Shown here in pieces: positions 1 to 7,580 of a stretch of DNA of 64,000 nucleotides. Made by a program: the position numbers and the translations under genes. Origin of the DNA: CAIYOL01 sp964494805. GTDB taxonomy: Bacteria; Planctomycetota; Phycisphaerae; Sedimentisphaerales; Anaerobacaceae. Numbering within the stretch: position 1 is the first letter of the stretch; every line of letters starts with the position of its first letter. Where the stretch lies: assembly GCA_964494805.1 (NCBI GenBank), contig CAZBST010000002.1, positions 288,237 through 352,236 of the forward strand, written 5' to 3'. Under the pieces are notes generated by a model. That model searched no databases. It was not told the origin of the DNA and saw nothing but the letters and a program-made list of their open reading frames with translations.

Positions 1-32
1 TTTACCACTTATAGGCTGGTATAGATTCTGGT

Positions 33-1082
33 TCATTTCGCAACTTTAGCTTTCGGTCTGTTCTTCAATTCCTCATTAAGTTTTTTCAATACTACCCGGA
101 TGTCCATTTTATGCGAATCGGCGTCAATACATCTGCCGCATCCGACGCACATATCAATTCCATATCTGTCGAAGAAGTAAGAAAACTTATGCATTAACCG
201 GTGTTTAATCCTGTCGCCGAGGACTTTACGGGGATTTGCGCCGCCGGCCACTTTGGCGTAAGCAAGCCGCATACAGCTGTCCCACATCTTCATTTTGCTA
301 AAATAATCTTTCTGCTTTGTGTCGTAAAGATAAAAACAATGGCAGGTAGGACAGACCCGTGTGCAAGCCTGACACTCGACACACTTTTGTGATTCAATAT
401 CGAATACATCGGAGTCCCCGCTTTTCTCCATAATTTCGTTGACGGGGCCGTCAAGTTTGTATTCAGCATTGTTTTCTTCAAGCTGCTTCTGGGTTCGTGT
501 CCGGACTGCATCCCTTTCCGCCAATGCTTTAGAAGGAATCTCAGTAAAGATGTCCTTGTGCTTTTGCAGAAACTCTTTGCCCCTGTCCGAGCCGGCTTCG
601 ACAATGAAGCCGTTCTCGACCTTTGCAAGGTTCAAATCAAAACCCCTCTCGGCATAACTTTGGCCGCCAAAGAGGGTGCAGCAGCAACTGCCGCGAGGCT
701 CAAAACAATCAGAGGAGATAATAAACATTTTTTTCCGCCGAGCGACATAAAACGGGTCTTCAAATTCATCTTCTAAAAAGACCTTGTCTAAAATTTCAAT
801 CGAGCGCAAATCGCAGTCCTTAAGCCCGAATACAGCGAATGGTTTTATCTCCTCCGGTTCAAGCAGTTCAGGGAAGATTGCAGCAAGCTCACACAGTGGA
901 AACAAAAATTCTTTTACCGGCATACACGCGCGAATGTTATTAAACTCCACCTCCTTATCGGAGGAAGGGTCGTATTTAATGTATATGTAATACTCGCCGC
1001 TTTTTCGAGGAACATAGAGTTCCATTTGTTCTGAAACAGCATCTAAAAACGGCTTTAATTCACTTATAAAAACAGTTTCCAT
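33..1082 (-). CDS. 4Fe-4S dicluster protein, hydrogenase beta-subunit-like (HydB/Fer4_22 type)
   Basis: A 349-residue soluble iron-sulfur protein resembling the beta subunits of sulfhydrogenases and anaerobic sulfite reductase subunit A, which pass electrons between a nucleotide-binding flavoprotein and a catalytic partner. The first cluster motif is complete, with cysteines near residues 234, 237, 240 and 244 (CVECQACTRVC). The second motif, near 312-318 (CVGCGRC), lacks the usual following Cys-Pro and reads IDADSH instead, so that cluster may be a 3Fe or atypical one. A Cys-rich patch, GSCCC, lies near residues 131-135. The gene begins with ATG, 24 bp downstream of rex in the same direction, so the two are probably co-transcribed. 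Partner hydrogenase or diaphorase subunits would lie beyond the left window edge. Family placement is good; the exact complex is unknown. Confidence 0.8.
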   Translation of the reverse strand: METVFISELKPFLDAVSEQMELYVPRKSGEYYIYIKYDPSSDKEVEFNNIRACMPVKEFLFPLCELAAIFPELLEPEEIKPFAVFGLKDCDLRSIEILDKVFLEDEFEDPFYVARRKKMFIISSDCFEPRGSCCCTLFGGQSYAERGFDLNLAKVENGFIVEAGSDRGKEFLQKHKDIFTEIPSKALAERDAVRTRTQKQLEENNAEYKLDGPVNEIMEKSGDSDVFDIESQKCVECQACTRVCPTCHCFYLYDTKQKDYFSKMKMWDSCMRLAYAKVAGGANPRKVLGDRIKHRLMHKFSYFFDRYGIDMCVGCGRCIDADSHKMDIRVVLKKLNEELKNRPKAKVAK

Positions 1083-1106
1083 TTTGTCTCACCTGTGTTT
1101 AACAGC

Positions 1107-1730
1107 TCAACTCGCCGGCATATAGTAGGGCAGGCGCGCGAGGTCCATTGCAATATCAATAGTTATCACTTTGACTTTCCTAGGCACCTTGACATAACAC
1201 GGCGAAAAATTCAGAATACCTTTCGTTCCCGCCTTTACCAGCGCATCCGTCGTTTCCTGGGCTGCGTCTCGTGGAACAGTGATAATCCCAATATCTATTT
1301 TTCTTCTTTTCAGCGTCCGAATATTTGAAGCATCTTCAATCGGTATATTATTTACTTTTTTGCCAATTTTTTTGGAATCAACATCAAAGGCGACAGCAAT
1401 ATCAAAACCGTATATTCTAAAACCCTGATACGCCAGAACCACCGAACCCAGATTACCAACACCTACTAAAGCTGCTTTGTGAACAACATCAAGTCTGAGG
1501 ATTCTCCTGATCTGCTTTGCAAGATTTTCAACTTTATAGCCGACCCCAGGCGTGCCGAAGCCGCCGAAGTAGGAAAAGTCTTTTCTTATCTGCGGAGGGT
1601 TAACACCCAGTAAATCCGCTAAGTCCTGGCTGGATACGCTTTGTCGTCCTACTTCCGATAAAAACTGCAGACCTCTCAGGTAAACCGGCAACCGCCGGAC
1701 AGTCTCATCTGAAATTTTATGGTATCTCAT
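1107..1730 (-). CDS. rex: Redox-sensing transcriptional repressor Rex
   Basis: A 207-residue homodimeric repressor that senses the NADH/NAD+ ratio and typically controls fermentation, hydrogenase and respiratory genes. An N-terminal winged helix (about residues 1-75) contains the motif NPPQIRKDFSYFGGFG, typical of Rex. It is followed by a Rossmann domain with GVGNLG at about 90-95 and a domain-swapping C-terminal helix. I prefer the ATG at 1730 (MRYHKIS); a TTG six codons upstream is possible. Length matches the family (about 205-215). It lies directly upstream of a hydrogenase-type Fe-S protein, a plausible target. I found no convincing canonical Rex operator in the 250 bp upstream, only an imperfect palindrome near 1920-1933 (GTGACAATTGACAC). 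Confidence 0.93.
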   Translation of the reverse strand: MRYHKISDETVRRLPVYLRGLQFLSEVGRQSVSSQDLADLLGVNPPQIRKDFSYFGGFGTPGVGYKVENLAKQIRRILRLDVVHKAALVGVGNLGSVVLAYQGFRIYGFDIAVAFDVDSKKIGKKVNNIPIEDASNIRTLKRRKIDIGIITVPRDAAQETTDALVKAGTKGILNFSPCYVKVPRKVKVITIDIAMDLARLPYYMPAS

Positions 1731-2014
1731 AGTACGGTCATTATCCAATACTTGAGTTCACATTCACATAGATTAAATTACGGTCATAGTTTAGGGATGT
1801 TCGCTACGCTTGTCAAGAAGATTTATATTATTTTCGGATTAGCCAAGGAACATCGTATTCTCTTGAGGAAGATTTTGTATCGGCAAGTAAGGCACTGCAA
1901 AAGGTCATAGTAAAAACCCGTGACAATTGACACTTTTTTGACACCGAAGGGCACTTTGGGGGCTCAACACAAAAGGCCAGTAAACATAATTGTCTACCGG
2001 CCAATCACTTAAAA

Positions 2015-2061
2015 AACGAGGCCGAAGGGGCTCGAACCCTCAACCTTCGGATCGACAGTCC
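2015..2061. repeat. Left attachment repeat (attL), copy of tRNA-Asp 3' half
   Basis: These 47 bases are identical to 12445-12491 and run from the 3' end of tRNA-Asp into its anticodon stem. The sequence then diverges (caaaaacact here, cgacgctcta in the intact gene), so this copy cannot fold as a tRNA. It marks the left end of the integrated island. Confidence 0.93.
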
Positions 2062-2105
2062 AAAAACACTCAAAAAGAGAGTTCTTGTAAGTCTTTAACA
2101 AAAAG

Positions 2106-2131
2106 TCATTTATGTTTGTCACATAAAGACT
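2106..2131. repeat. Imperfect inverted repeat inside attL
   Basis: GTCATTTATGT (2106-2116) faces ACATAAAGAC (2122-2131), with one bulged base. It lies 45 bp inside the left attachment repeat and 130 bp upstream of the first island gene. It could be an integrase arm-binding site or an operator; nothing else supports either role. Confidence 0.3.
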
Positions 2132-2263
2132 TATCACGCTACATAAAAAATCAAACGAATAACAGACGAGCGCCGAATGTGCACCCAAAGTACATACTTG
2201 GCACGCAGTTTGGCGCGCGCCTACTGATAAGGCCGGTCCAGAAATTTAAGGTAGGGATACTAA

Positions 2264-3022
2264 ATGTCTGAAAACGAACACAAAATAAAAAAACTGTTAA
2301 AGGCCTTTTCTCAAAGACCAATCGCATATCAAAAAATATATGCTCAACTCACAGGGAGCGTGACAGCCGGGCTGTTGTTATCTCAGATTACTTATTGGTG
2401 GTATGGACCTGCAGAAGAACGAGAATTTTATAAAACCGATAATGAGCTGATTGATGAATTGGCTCTGGGAATGAGAGAGTTAAGAAATGCCAAAGCTAAG
2501 CTAAAAAAGCTGAAAATCATCGGTACCGTTCGAAAAGGTGTTCCATGTAAAACTTTTTATAAACTAAACGAATCTGAATTATTGGCTCAAATTTCCAGTT
2601 TGGCCGAAAAGGCCAAACTGGTTAAGCTGAAAGAGCCAAACTTGAATGGCCTAAAGGGACCGACTACTACAAAGACTAACCCCATAGATTACACAGAGAC
2701 TACAAAACCAATTGAAATTTCTGCTCAAGAGAGGTTAGAGTTGGATTTGAAAATAGCGGAAGGAAAAAATTTCTTGATAAAGCAGCTCACAGAAACATTG
2801 CACCCAAACAGCCGGGAGGCGAAAACTTTCGCTCGGATCGTAAGATATTTGGTCGAGCAATGTCAGGCCTGCCGGCTGCCTGTTTCGATTTTCAAAGATG
2901 CTGCCAAATGGGCTTGGCAGGCAGCACATTCAAATGCTACAAACAAAAAAGGTCTGTTCGTGGCAAAAATAAAACAGAAGACAGGGTTCAAAGCCCAAAA
3001 ACAAATTTTGAAAAGTGTCTGA
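2264..3022 (+). CDS. Phage-type replication initiator-like winged-helix protein
   Basis: A 252-residue protein, first gene of the island. Its N-terminal third (RPIAYQKIYAQLTGSVTAGL, then LLSQITYWW) matches the start of winged-helix replication or replisome-organiser proteins common in phages and plasmids. It continues with a helix-turn-helix-like stretch (DELALGMRELRNAKAKLKKL, about residues 65-85). A polar linker (about 115-155, rich in Lys and Thr) separates it from a helical C-terminal region. The linker DNA carries a perfect palindrome (2595-2621), reminiscent of initiators whose origin lies inside their own gene. ATG at 2264 follows a modest AGGTAGGG site. The replication role is inferred from the N-terminal resemblance and position. 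Confidence 0.55.
   Translation: MSENEHKIKKLLKAFSQRPIAYQKIYAQLTGSVTAGLLLSQITYWWYGPAEEREFYKTDNELIDELALGMRELRNAKAKLKKLKIIGTVRKGVPCKTFYKLNESELLAQISSLAEKAKLVKLKEPNLNGLKGPTTTKTNPIDYTETTKPIEISAQERLELDLKIAEGKNFLIKQLTETLHPNSREAKTFARIVRYLVEQCQACRLPVSIFKDAAKWAWQAAHSNATNKKGLFVAKIKQKTGFKAQKQILKSV
2595..2621. repeat. Perfect 11-bp-arm palindrome within initiator-like gene
   Basis: CCAGTTTGGCC (2595-2605) and GGCCAAACTGG (2611-2621) are separated by GAAAA. The site lies in the codons linking the N- and C-terminal regions of the initiator-like protein. Candidate roles are an initiator binding site or origin, an autoregulatory operator, or an RNA hairpin; it lacks the T-run of a terminator. Confidence 0.5.
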
Positions 3023-3103
3023 GTAATAAGGGAACTATCAGGTTAACCGCCTAAAAAATATGAAATCCATGAAATCAAATCTGTATAGAATCGATGAACA
3101 TGA

Positions 3104-3162
3104 CCGGGGTTTGTCTATCCGTAAGGCCGACAGCGCCCTCGTGGAGCGTCATAAAACCCCGG
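3104..3162 (+). promoter_or_regulatory. Candidate structured 5' leader element
   Basis: In the 162-bp gap before the next gene, CCGGGGTTT (3104-3112) can pair perfectly with AAACCCCGG (3154-3162). The enclosed 41 bases can form a second hairpin (GACAGCGCC near 3129-3137 with GGAGCGTC near 3143-3150, one bulge and one mismatch). The structure ends 12 bp before the AGGAG ribosome site of the gene at 3185. This suggests an RNA-based control element or small structured RNA; no known family is recognised. Confidence 0.4.
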
Positions 3163-3184
3163 CCACTTTTATAAGGAGACTATT

Positions 3185-3481
3185 ATGAAATCCGCAAAAA
3201 AACAATTTAAGAAAGAGAGTCCAGGTCGGTTGATGTTAATCGATATGATGAATGAGGCTACACTCCAAGCCAGAGCAATGACTTTGGCCTGCCTTAAAAT
3301 CGCATCACTTCATAAGCGATTCAAAAATTTTCTCACAGAGCTGTTAGAAGAGAAAATAGACAAAACTTTGAAGGAGGATGAACTGGATGCTGAGTGTGAA
3401 CGTCTGCCGGCAGAAAAATGGCTCAAGTTTGCACAGGGTTTTAGTTTTGGTTGTGAGATAGGAGGTGGTAAAAATGATTAA
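3185..3481 (+). CDS. Island hypothetical protein (98 aa)
   Basis: A short, charged, probably helical protein. Lys/Arg-rich ends flank a central helix-prone stretch (about residues 20-75), and the C-terminus is Gly-rich (SFGCEIGGGKND). No family recognised and no signal peptide. It starts at ATG after a good AGGAG site and follows the structured leader at 3104-3162. Its last codons overlap the start of the following recombinase gene by 8 bp, which points to translational coupling and a role close to that recombinase, perhaps as an accessory or directionality factor. That role is speculation. Confidence 0.6.
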   Translation: MKSAKKQFKKESPGRLMLIDMMNEATLQARAMTLACLKIASLHKRFKNFLTELLEEKIDKTLKEDELDAECERLPAEKWLKFAQGFSFGCEIGGGKND

Positions 3482-4394
3482 GTTGAGTACACTATGTGAG
3501 CAGTATCTGATAGAGCAATGGTGGCTGTCGGATTCCACCAAAAATTGTGTCACGCAGGCCTTCCGGCACCTGACAACAATCATCGGGGACTTATTGATTG
3601 ACCACGTCACTTATCAGCACGGTGAGCAGTTCAAAGGCAAGATGCTTGAATATGGTAGCAGCAAAAACACAATCAATATGTACCTGCGAGCTATGAAGCC
3701 GATTTTAAACTGGGCAGTGAAAATAAAGATGCTGCCGGCAAATCCTTTTTTGGAAGTCAAGCAGTTAAAAGTTACACAGCGCCCGATCCGAGTTTACAGC
3801 GATGATGAAATTTTCCAAATGTTGAGATTTGCTCCTAACGACAGATGGCGGGCGATTATTCTGACTGCCAGGGCAACCGGTTTGCGGCGTGGTGAATTGC
3901 TGAATCTGACCAGAGAGAATATCAGGGATAGGTATATTTTCGTTGAGCCAAAAACTAACACGGACAGGACCTGGGAATGGGAGCCTAAGGACCGCGAGAT
4001 ACGCAGTGTGCCGTTAATTGATGGCGTGGCGAAGCTGCTCGATAGGATGGAATGTTTTTACCCATTGCTGTCAAGACGCCGGTATGAGAATATTCTCAGA
4101 TTGAAGGAATTAAGCTTTTTGAAAGGCGGAACACGTGGGTGTCCCGACCAACAGTTCAGGCGTACCTTTGTGAGGATCCAGAGAAAAGCTTTTGGCCGGC
4201 AAATAGGAAATTTTCACAATTTTCGGAAAACGTATATCACGAGTATGGTTGCCAAAATGCCGGATTATTTTGTAGCGAAACTTTCAGGGCATGCGAATGT
4301 AAAAACTTTGCAGACTTATTATTGTGCTGTTCGGGACCAACAGTACGAAGAAGCCCGGCAGGTAATTGAAAAATCAATGGCTGGAATTTGTTAG
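3474..4394 (+). CDS. Tyrosine recombinase / phage-type integrase (copy 1)
   Basis: A 306-residue site-specific recombinase. The SAM-like core-binding domain spans about residues 1-95. The catalytic domain shows Arg138 in TGLRRGE, His248 and Arg251 in HNFRKT, His273 in SGHANVKTLQTYY and the nucleophile Tyr at 282 or 283. I chose ATG 3474 because GGAGG at 3461-3465 is well spaced from it; an in-frame GTG overlaps that site. It shares the unusual motif TNTDRTWEWEPKD with the integrase at 11226 (KNTKETWAWDIKD), so the two are paralogs. It lacks the extended N-terminal arm-binding region of that integrase. It could excise the island, resolve multimers or act at a second site. Confidence 0.88.
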   Translation: MIKLSTLCEQYLIEQWWLSDSTKNCVTQAFRHLTTIIGDLLIDHVTYQHGEQFKGKMLEYGSSKNTINMYLRAMKPILNWAVKIKMLPANPFLEVKQLKVTQRPIRVYSDDEIFQMLRFAPNDRWRAIILTARATGLRRGELLNLTRENIRDRYIFVEPKTNTDRTWEWEPKDREIRSVPLIDGVAKLLDRMECFYPLLSRRRYENILRLKELSFLKGGTRGCPDQQFRRTFVRIQRKAFGRQIGNFHNFRKTYITSMVAKMPDYFVAKLSGHANVKTLQTYYCAVRDQQYEEARQVIEKSMAGIC

Positions 4395-4411
4395 TTTGAA
4401 AGGAGAAAAAA

Positions 4412-4645
4412 ATGGCTAAGATTCAAGATAGAACATATTATCACCTACCGTTCCCGACTGAGATGAACGGCAAGGAAATTAAGTATCGCATCAAAACTAT
4501 ATGCTACGCAGACCCCACTGGCAAGCCTTTAGAAAAACCTTTTGAAAAGGTTTATGATGCAGTTGAGCCAAGGTTTTTTATGGCAGACCTCTGTGATAGC
4601 GAAGCTGATAGACAGTTTATTATCAGTGTTGAGAAAATCGACTGA
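4412..4645 (+). CDS. Island hypothetical protein (77 aa)
   Basis: A small protein of unknown function with no recognised domain. It is mixed alpha/beta in character (TYYHLPFPTEMNGKEIKYRI at the N-terminus) with acidic C-terminal residues and two cysteines. A strong AAAGGAG site precedes the ATG. It sits 17 bp after one recombinase gene and 2 bp before the next, so all three are probably read from one transcript. Confidence 0.6.
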   Translation: MAKIQDRTYYHLPFPTEMNGKEIKYRIKTICYADPTGKPLEKPFEKVYDAVEPRFFMADLCDSEADRQFIISVEKID

Positions 4646-4647
4646 CT

Positions 4648-5256
4648 ATGGCAAAGGTCAAAAAATCTCGTGGCGGTCTGGCCCCTGATAAATATCTATC
4701 ACGTGAGCAGATTCAGCAGTTGCGAAAGCATCTCGACCAGGCAAAGGCCCGGGGCGGCCGCCGAGCTGCAGTTAACGAAGCGATTGTAGATGTGCTGATT
4801 AACTCAGGCCTGCGAGCTGCAGAACTTATCGCCTTACAGATGAGGGATTTGCCACACTATCACGGCAAGATGATTATCGATGTCAGAGAAGGCAAAGGCT
4901 GTATTCGGCGGTCCGTGCAGATATCATCGGTCCTGGCGAAACGCATTGAGCGATTCGTAAGGAGATATCGCAAAGGCGCAAAACCTCGGTCTCCATTGTT
5001 TGTCAGCGAGCGGGGCAGCAAACTTTCCTATCACTGTTTGTATTCCCGGCTCCGGATTATTGGCAGGGCTGCCGGCATCGGTCGTCTAACTCCGCACATG
5101 CTCAGGCACACGTACGCGACGAACTGGTACAATCAAACGAAGGATTTATTTTCACTGATGGACCAGCTCGGTCACAGCCACGCCGAAACGACTCGTATTT
5201 ATTCAAAAACTGACAATGCAGAGATGCGTCGGCAGATAGAGGATTTCGACCTGTGA
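4648..5256 (+). CDS. Compact tyrosine recombinase, catalytic domain only (copy 2)
   Basis: A 202-residue XerC/XerD-like recombinase consisting almost entirely of the catalytic domain. Visible residues are Arg56 in SGLRAAE, His150 and Arg153 in HMLRHT, His176 in LGHSHAETTRIY and Tyr185 as the nucleophile. Members of this family usually carry a core-binding domain of about 100 residues before the first Arg; here only about 55 residues precede it, so the DNA clamp is largely missing. It may act with a partner recombinase or bind DNA through its basic N-terminus (MAKVKKSRGG). It starts 2 bp after the preceding gene and is less similar to the other two island recombinases than they are to each other. 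Confidence 0.83.
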   Translation: MAKVKKSRGGLAPDKYLSREQIQQLRKHLDQAKARGGRRAAVNEAIVDVLINSGLRAAELIALQMRDLPHYHGKMIIDVREGKGCIRRSVQISSVLAKRIERFVRRYRKGAKPRSPLFVSERGSKLSYHCLYSRLRIIGRAAGIGRLTPHMLRHTYATNWYNQTKDLFSLMDQLGHSHAETTRIYSKTDNAEMRRQIEDFDL

Positions 5257-5464
5257 TTTGCCCGAACTTGTAATAGAATATAGGTAAACTTACAATTGTT
5301 TCCTAAGTTGCTATTGTGTAAGCAATTGCAAGCGGTCGATTTTGGGTAAAAAAACAAGTGGACATTCAAACAACTGTTTTAATATGGCGTTCTTGCTTTA
5401 CAAACGTTGATTTGTTCTTTGAAATCTGCAGTTTTAGAGTAGAATCGAATGCGGACACGGTTTT

Positions 5465-5560
5465 GTCCATCCCCTTTGTTTTTCACCGAATAATGCGGTT
5501 TTTGAAAGATGCTTATGTCCTGATGTCCGGTCAACCTTTGTTTTTGGCTTAAAAATGCGG
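5465..5560. repeat. Two imperfect direct repeats, 60-bp period
   Basis: Copies at 5465-5498 and 5525-5560 share the outline GTCC, then CCTTTGTTTTT (or CCCTTTGTTTTT), then an AA-rich run and AATGCGG. Start-to-start distance is 60 bp. Repeats of this kind in phage-like DNA can be binding sites for replication or packaging proteins; the role here is unknown. Confidence 0.4.
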
Positions 5561-5710
5561 ATTGATGGTAACAGTACGGCGCACGGTAGAATAAGGACTT
5601 ATGAACGCCCGGTTGGAGTAACTTTGGGTCATTCCCGGGAACACTGCTCAACTGCGGTTTGTGATGGCGCGCAAAAAGTGAATTTTATTTTAGAAAACCC
5701 GTGTCCGGCC

Positions 5711-5840
5711 GGTGGGGACACAGGCGGGAACTTTGGTGGGGACATTCGTTACTGGCCTAAAAAGAAGGTTTGCAGGGGTAACTAAGGTATGGTCAGAATC
5801 AACCCAGCTTATCTTGGTGAGTTTTTTGGTAGTGGGGACA
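5711..5840. repeat. Three dispersed GTGGGGACA repeats
   Basis: GGTGGGGACA occurs at 5711-5720 and 5735-5744, and GTGGGGACA at 5832-5840. The last copy ends 26 bp before the gene at 5867. GTGTCC at 5701-5706 also pairs with GGACAC at 5716-5721. They could be operator or iteron sites, or part of a REP-like family; no transposase lies nearby. Confidence 0.45.
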
Positions 5841-5866
5841 TAATCAAAGATTGAAAGGGGAATAAA

Positions 5867-6160
5867 ATGGATGAATATATAACTCTAAACAAATATGCAG
5901 AAAAATACGGAATGAACATAAGGCAATTATACCGGCTGAGAGAAAAGGGATTCGTCAAAATTGTAAAAGTTGAGGACCTGAAGGATTCAGAGTTGAAACA
6001 AAAAGCTATAGAACGACGCCTGAAAATGATGGTCGTTGATAGGCCGCCATGTGAGTACACAGACACTTTGAAGGCTATCCAACCTGAACTTCTTCGCGGG
6101 ACTTTACTCGTAAACGAAGGACTATCAATTCTCAAGAAAATTTTGGAAAAGTGTAAGTAG
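5867..6160 (+). CDS. Small helix-turn-helix protein
   Basis: A 97-residue protein with an N-terminal MerR/excisionase-like helix-turn-helix (ITLNKYAEKYGMNIRQLYRL, about residues 5-24) and a helical C-terminus (about 70-97) that may dimerise. A GAAAGGGG site precedes the ATG. It lies just after the GTGGGGACA repeats, so it may bind them and control the morphogenesis genes downstream. DNA binding is likely from the motif; the target is inferred from position. Confidence 0.6.
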   Translation: MDEYITLNKYAEKYGMNIRQLYRLREKGFVKIVKVEDLKDSELKQKAIERRLKMMVVDRPPCEYTDTLKAIQPELLRGTLLVNEGLSILKKILEKCK

Positions 6161-6330
6161 CATTTAGTTTTGAAGAAATGCTCAAAAAAATATGTAGTGG
6201 TTAAGTCTTTGTTAATGCAAGGATTATAAGAATTATGCGACATTTTCCGATTTTTGTGTTGACTCTTACGTAATGTTATATTATTTCTCTTACAGAAACA
6301 GAGCCGGTAATTTTTGGAGAAACGAGCACT

Positions 6331-6849
6331 ATGGTAAAAAAGAACGAATGGCTACAAGTTCGAGCGGATAAGCAGCAGCTACAAGCTATTGATAAATTGG
6401 TTGAATGTACCGGTGAGTCTCGCTCGCAAGTATTTCGCGACCTTTTTCCGTTTGATGAGGCGGATGTCGAAGCAATGGTGGAGATGCAGAAGCGATCTAA
6501 ATTGCCAGCCATAAAGGCAGCCAGAGTGTACAGGCTTTCGTTTAATGAGAGGGTGGAAAAAATACTAAGAGCACCATATGGCGAGGAAAAAGAACCGTTC
6601 AAATTACAGATAGCCATTTGTAAGCAAAGAGTTGGCCAGAAACCAGGTATCAATGGACTATTTGTAGCGAGGTGCCGGGCCGAACAGAATGTTCCTGGCT
6701 ATCAAATCAGAGAAATTCAAATTGAGGATTCGAGGGGTCAGCTCCGCAAAGAATTTATTATAACCGGTCCCGGAGTGTTTGATACAGATGAATCACTTAC
6801 CCTTCTTGCTCAGGATATGGAAAAAATATTAAGGGAGTATGGAGTATGA
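6331..6849 (+). CDS. Island hypothetical protein with ribbon-helix-helix-like N-terminus (172 aa)
   Basis: No family recognised. Residues 1-35 (WLQVRADKQQLQAIDKLVEC followed by TGESRSQVFRDLF) resemble a ribbon-helix-helix DNA-binding fold. The middle is basic, and the C-terminal half looks like a small alpha/beta domain ending in a long helix (LTLLAQDMEKILREYG). GGAGAAACGAG precedes the ATG. The stop codon overlaps the start of the protease-like gene as ATGA, so the two are translationally coupled; it may be a regulator or an assembly protein of the capsid module. Confidence 0.6.
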   Translation: MVKKNEWLQVRADKQQLQAIDKLVECTGESRSQVFRDLFPFDEADVEAMVEMQKRSKLPAIKAARVYRLSFNERVEKILRAPYGEEKEPFKLQIAICKQRVGQKPGINGLFVARCRAEQNVPGYQIREIQIEDSRGQLRKEFIITGPGVFDTDESLTLLAQDMEKILREYGV

Positions 6850-7565
6850 AGATTTTTGATGGGGACAAGCGGTTAAGTAGAATACCTGAGAGCGCATTCA
6901 ACCTTGAATTTCCAGGGAATGGTATCTTTACCGAGCCTGGGACGGAGAGCAATAAGGTCCGCTTGACATTGTATGATGGCTCAGTCGTCAAACACTGGTA
7001 CTGGGGCAATCTCGCTTTTGAACTGGCCGGGATAAAACTAAGGAAGACTCCCTTGCCTATTCTTTTTCGGCACGATGTCAACCAGCGCATCGGGTTCGCT
7101 CAAAAGGCAATTATCAATGAAAAGTTCACGATTGAGGGAGAGTTCTTAAGTTCGGAAATTGCACAGAGCATCAAGCGAGATGCGAAGGATGGATTCCCGT
7201 TTGAGGCCTCACTGAAATTTGACCCGGCCAAAACAAATATCCTGAAGGTGGCAGACGGCGAAAGGATAAAGGTCAACAAACAAGAACTAAAAGGACCGGG
7301 AACGATAATGAAAAATACCGTAATTATGGAGGGGAGCATTTGCGTTTTTGGTGCCTTAAATGAAACGAAAACGGAAATCTTTGATTACGGTAATAACAAA
7401 GTAGGAATCGATCCTGTTACATTCGAGCAGGCAGTTGAACAGCAAATAAGAAAGGACAATAGCGATAAATCTGAGGTGTGTAAGCAGGCTGCTGCAATAA
7501 GGTTTTGTGTTAGTAGATACCCGGAACTGTATAAACAGTATCGGGAAAAATTAAAAATAAGTTAA
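6846..7565 (+). CDS. Putative prohead (capsid maturation) protease
   Basis: A 239-residue protein resembling caudovirus prohead serine proteases, which process scaffold and capsid during head maturation. Supporting motifs are a His-Asp pair in LPILFRHDVNQRIG (His76), followed about 45 residues later by GFPFEASLKFDP with Ser122 as a candidate nucleophile. This spacing and beta-rich context are typical of the family. The charged C-terminal helix region (about 185-239) could act as a built-in scaffold. The gene lies 15 bp upstream of the capsid-like gene, the standard order in tailed-phage head modules. The sequence is divergent, so the protease call is moderate. Confidence 0.62.
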   Translation: MKIFDGDKRLSRIPESAFNLEFPGNGIFTEPGTESNKVRLTLYDGSVVKHWYWGNLAFELAGIKLRKTPLPILFRHDVNQRIGFAQKAIINEKFTIEGEFLSSEIAQSIKRDAKDGFPFEASLKFDPAKTNILKVADGERIKVNKQELKGPGTIMKNTVIMEGSICVFGALNETKTEIFDYGNNKVGIDPVTFEQAVEQQIRKDNSDKSEVCKQAAAIRFCVSRYPELYKQYREKLKIS

Positions 7566-7580
7566 GAAAGGAGATTTGAT

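Larger units (their letters stand above)
5257..5866. other. 610-bp non-coding island segment with repeats
   Basis: Short open frames here have no ribosome sites or protein-like composition, so I call no gene. The segment holds two repeat families (5465-5560 and 5711-5840, listed separately) and an AT-rich start. It separates the recombinase block from the morphogenesis block and is the most plausible place for a promoter or a DNA-recognition site of the element. Confidence 0.5.

Noticed and set aside
1749..1960. A Rex operator upstream of rex
   Set aside because: No TTGTGA-N6-TCACAA-like site; the imperfect GTGACAATTGACAC near 1920 has the wrong spacing.
2015..2061. A second tRNA gene at the left repeat
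   Set aside because: Only the 3' half of tRNA-Asp is present; the D arm and 5' acceptor strand are missing, so it is an attachment-site copy.
1990..2271. A 93-codon plus-strand frame across the left repeat
   Set aside because: It is antisense to the tRNA remnant, has no ribosome site and continues into the start of the initiator-like gene.
5379..5785. Short frames on both strands in the island's non-coding core
   Set aside because: No ribosome sites, poor protein-like composition and overlap with direct repeats.
6259..6284. A sigma-70 promoter before the gene at 6331
   Set aside because: TTGACT is present, but no -10 hexamer lies at 16-18 bp that is better than background in this AT-rich stretch.
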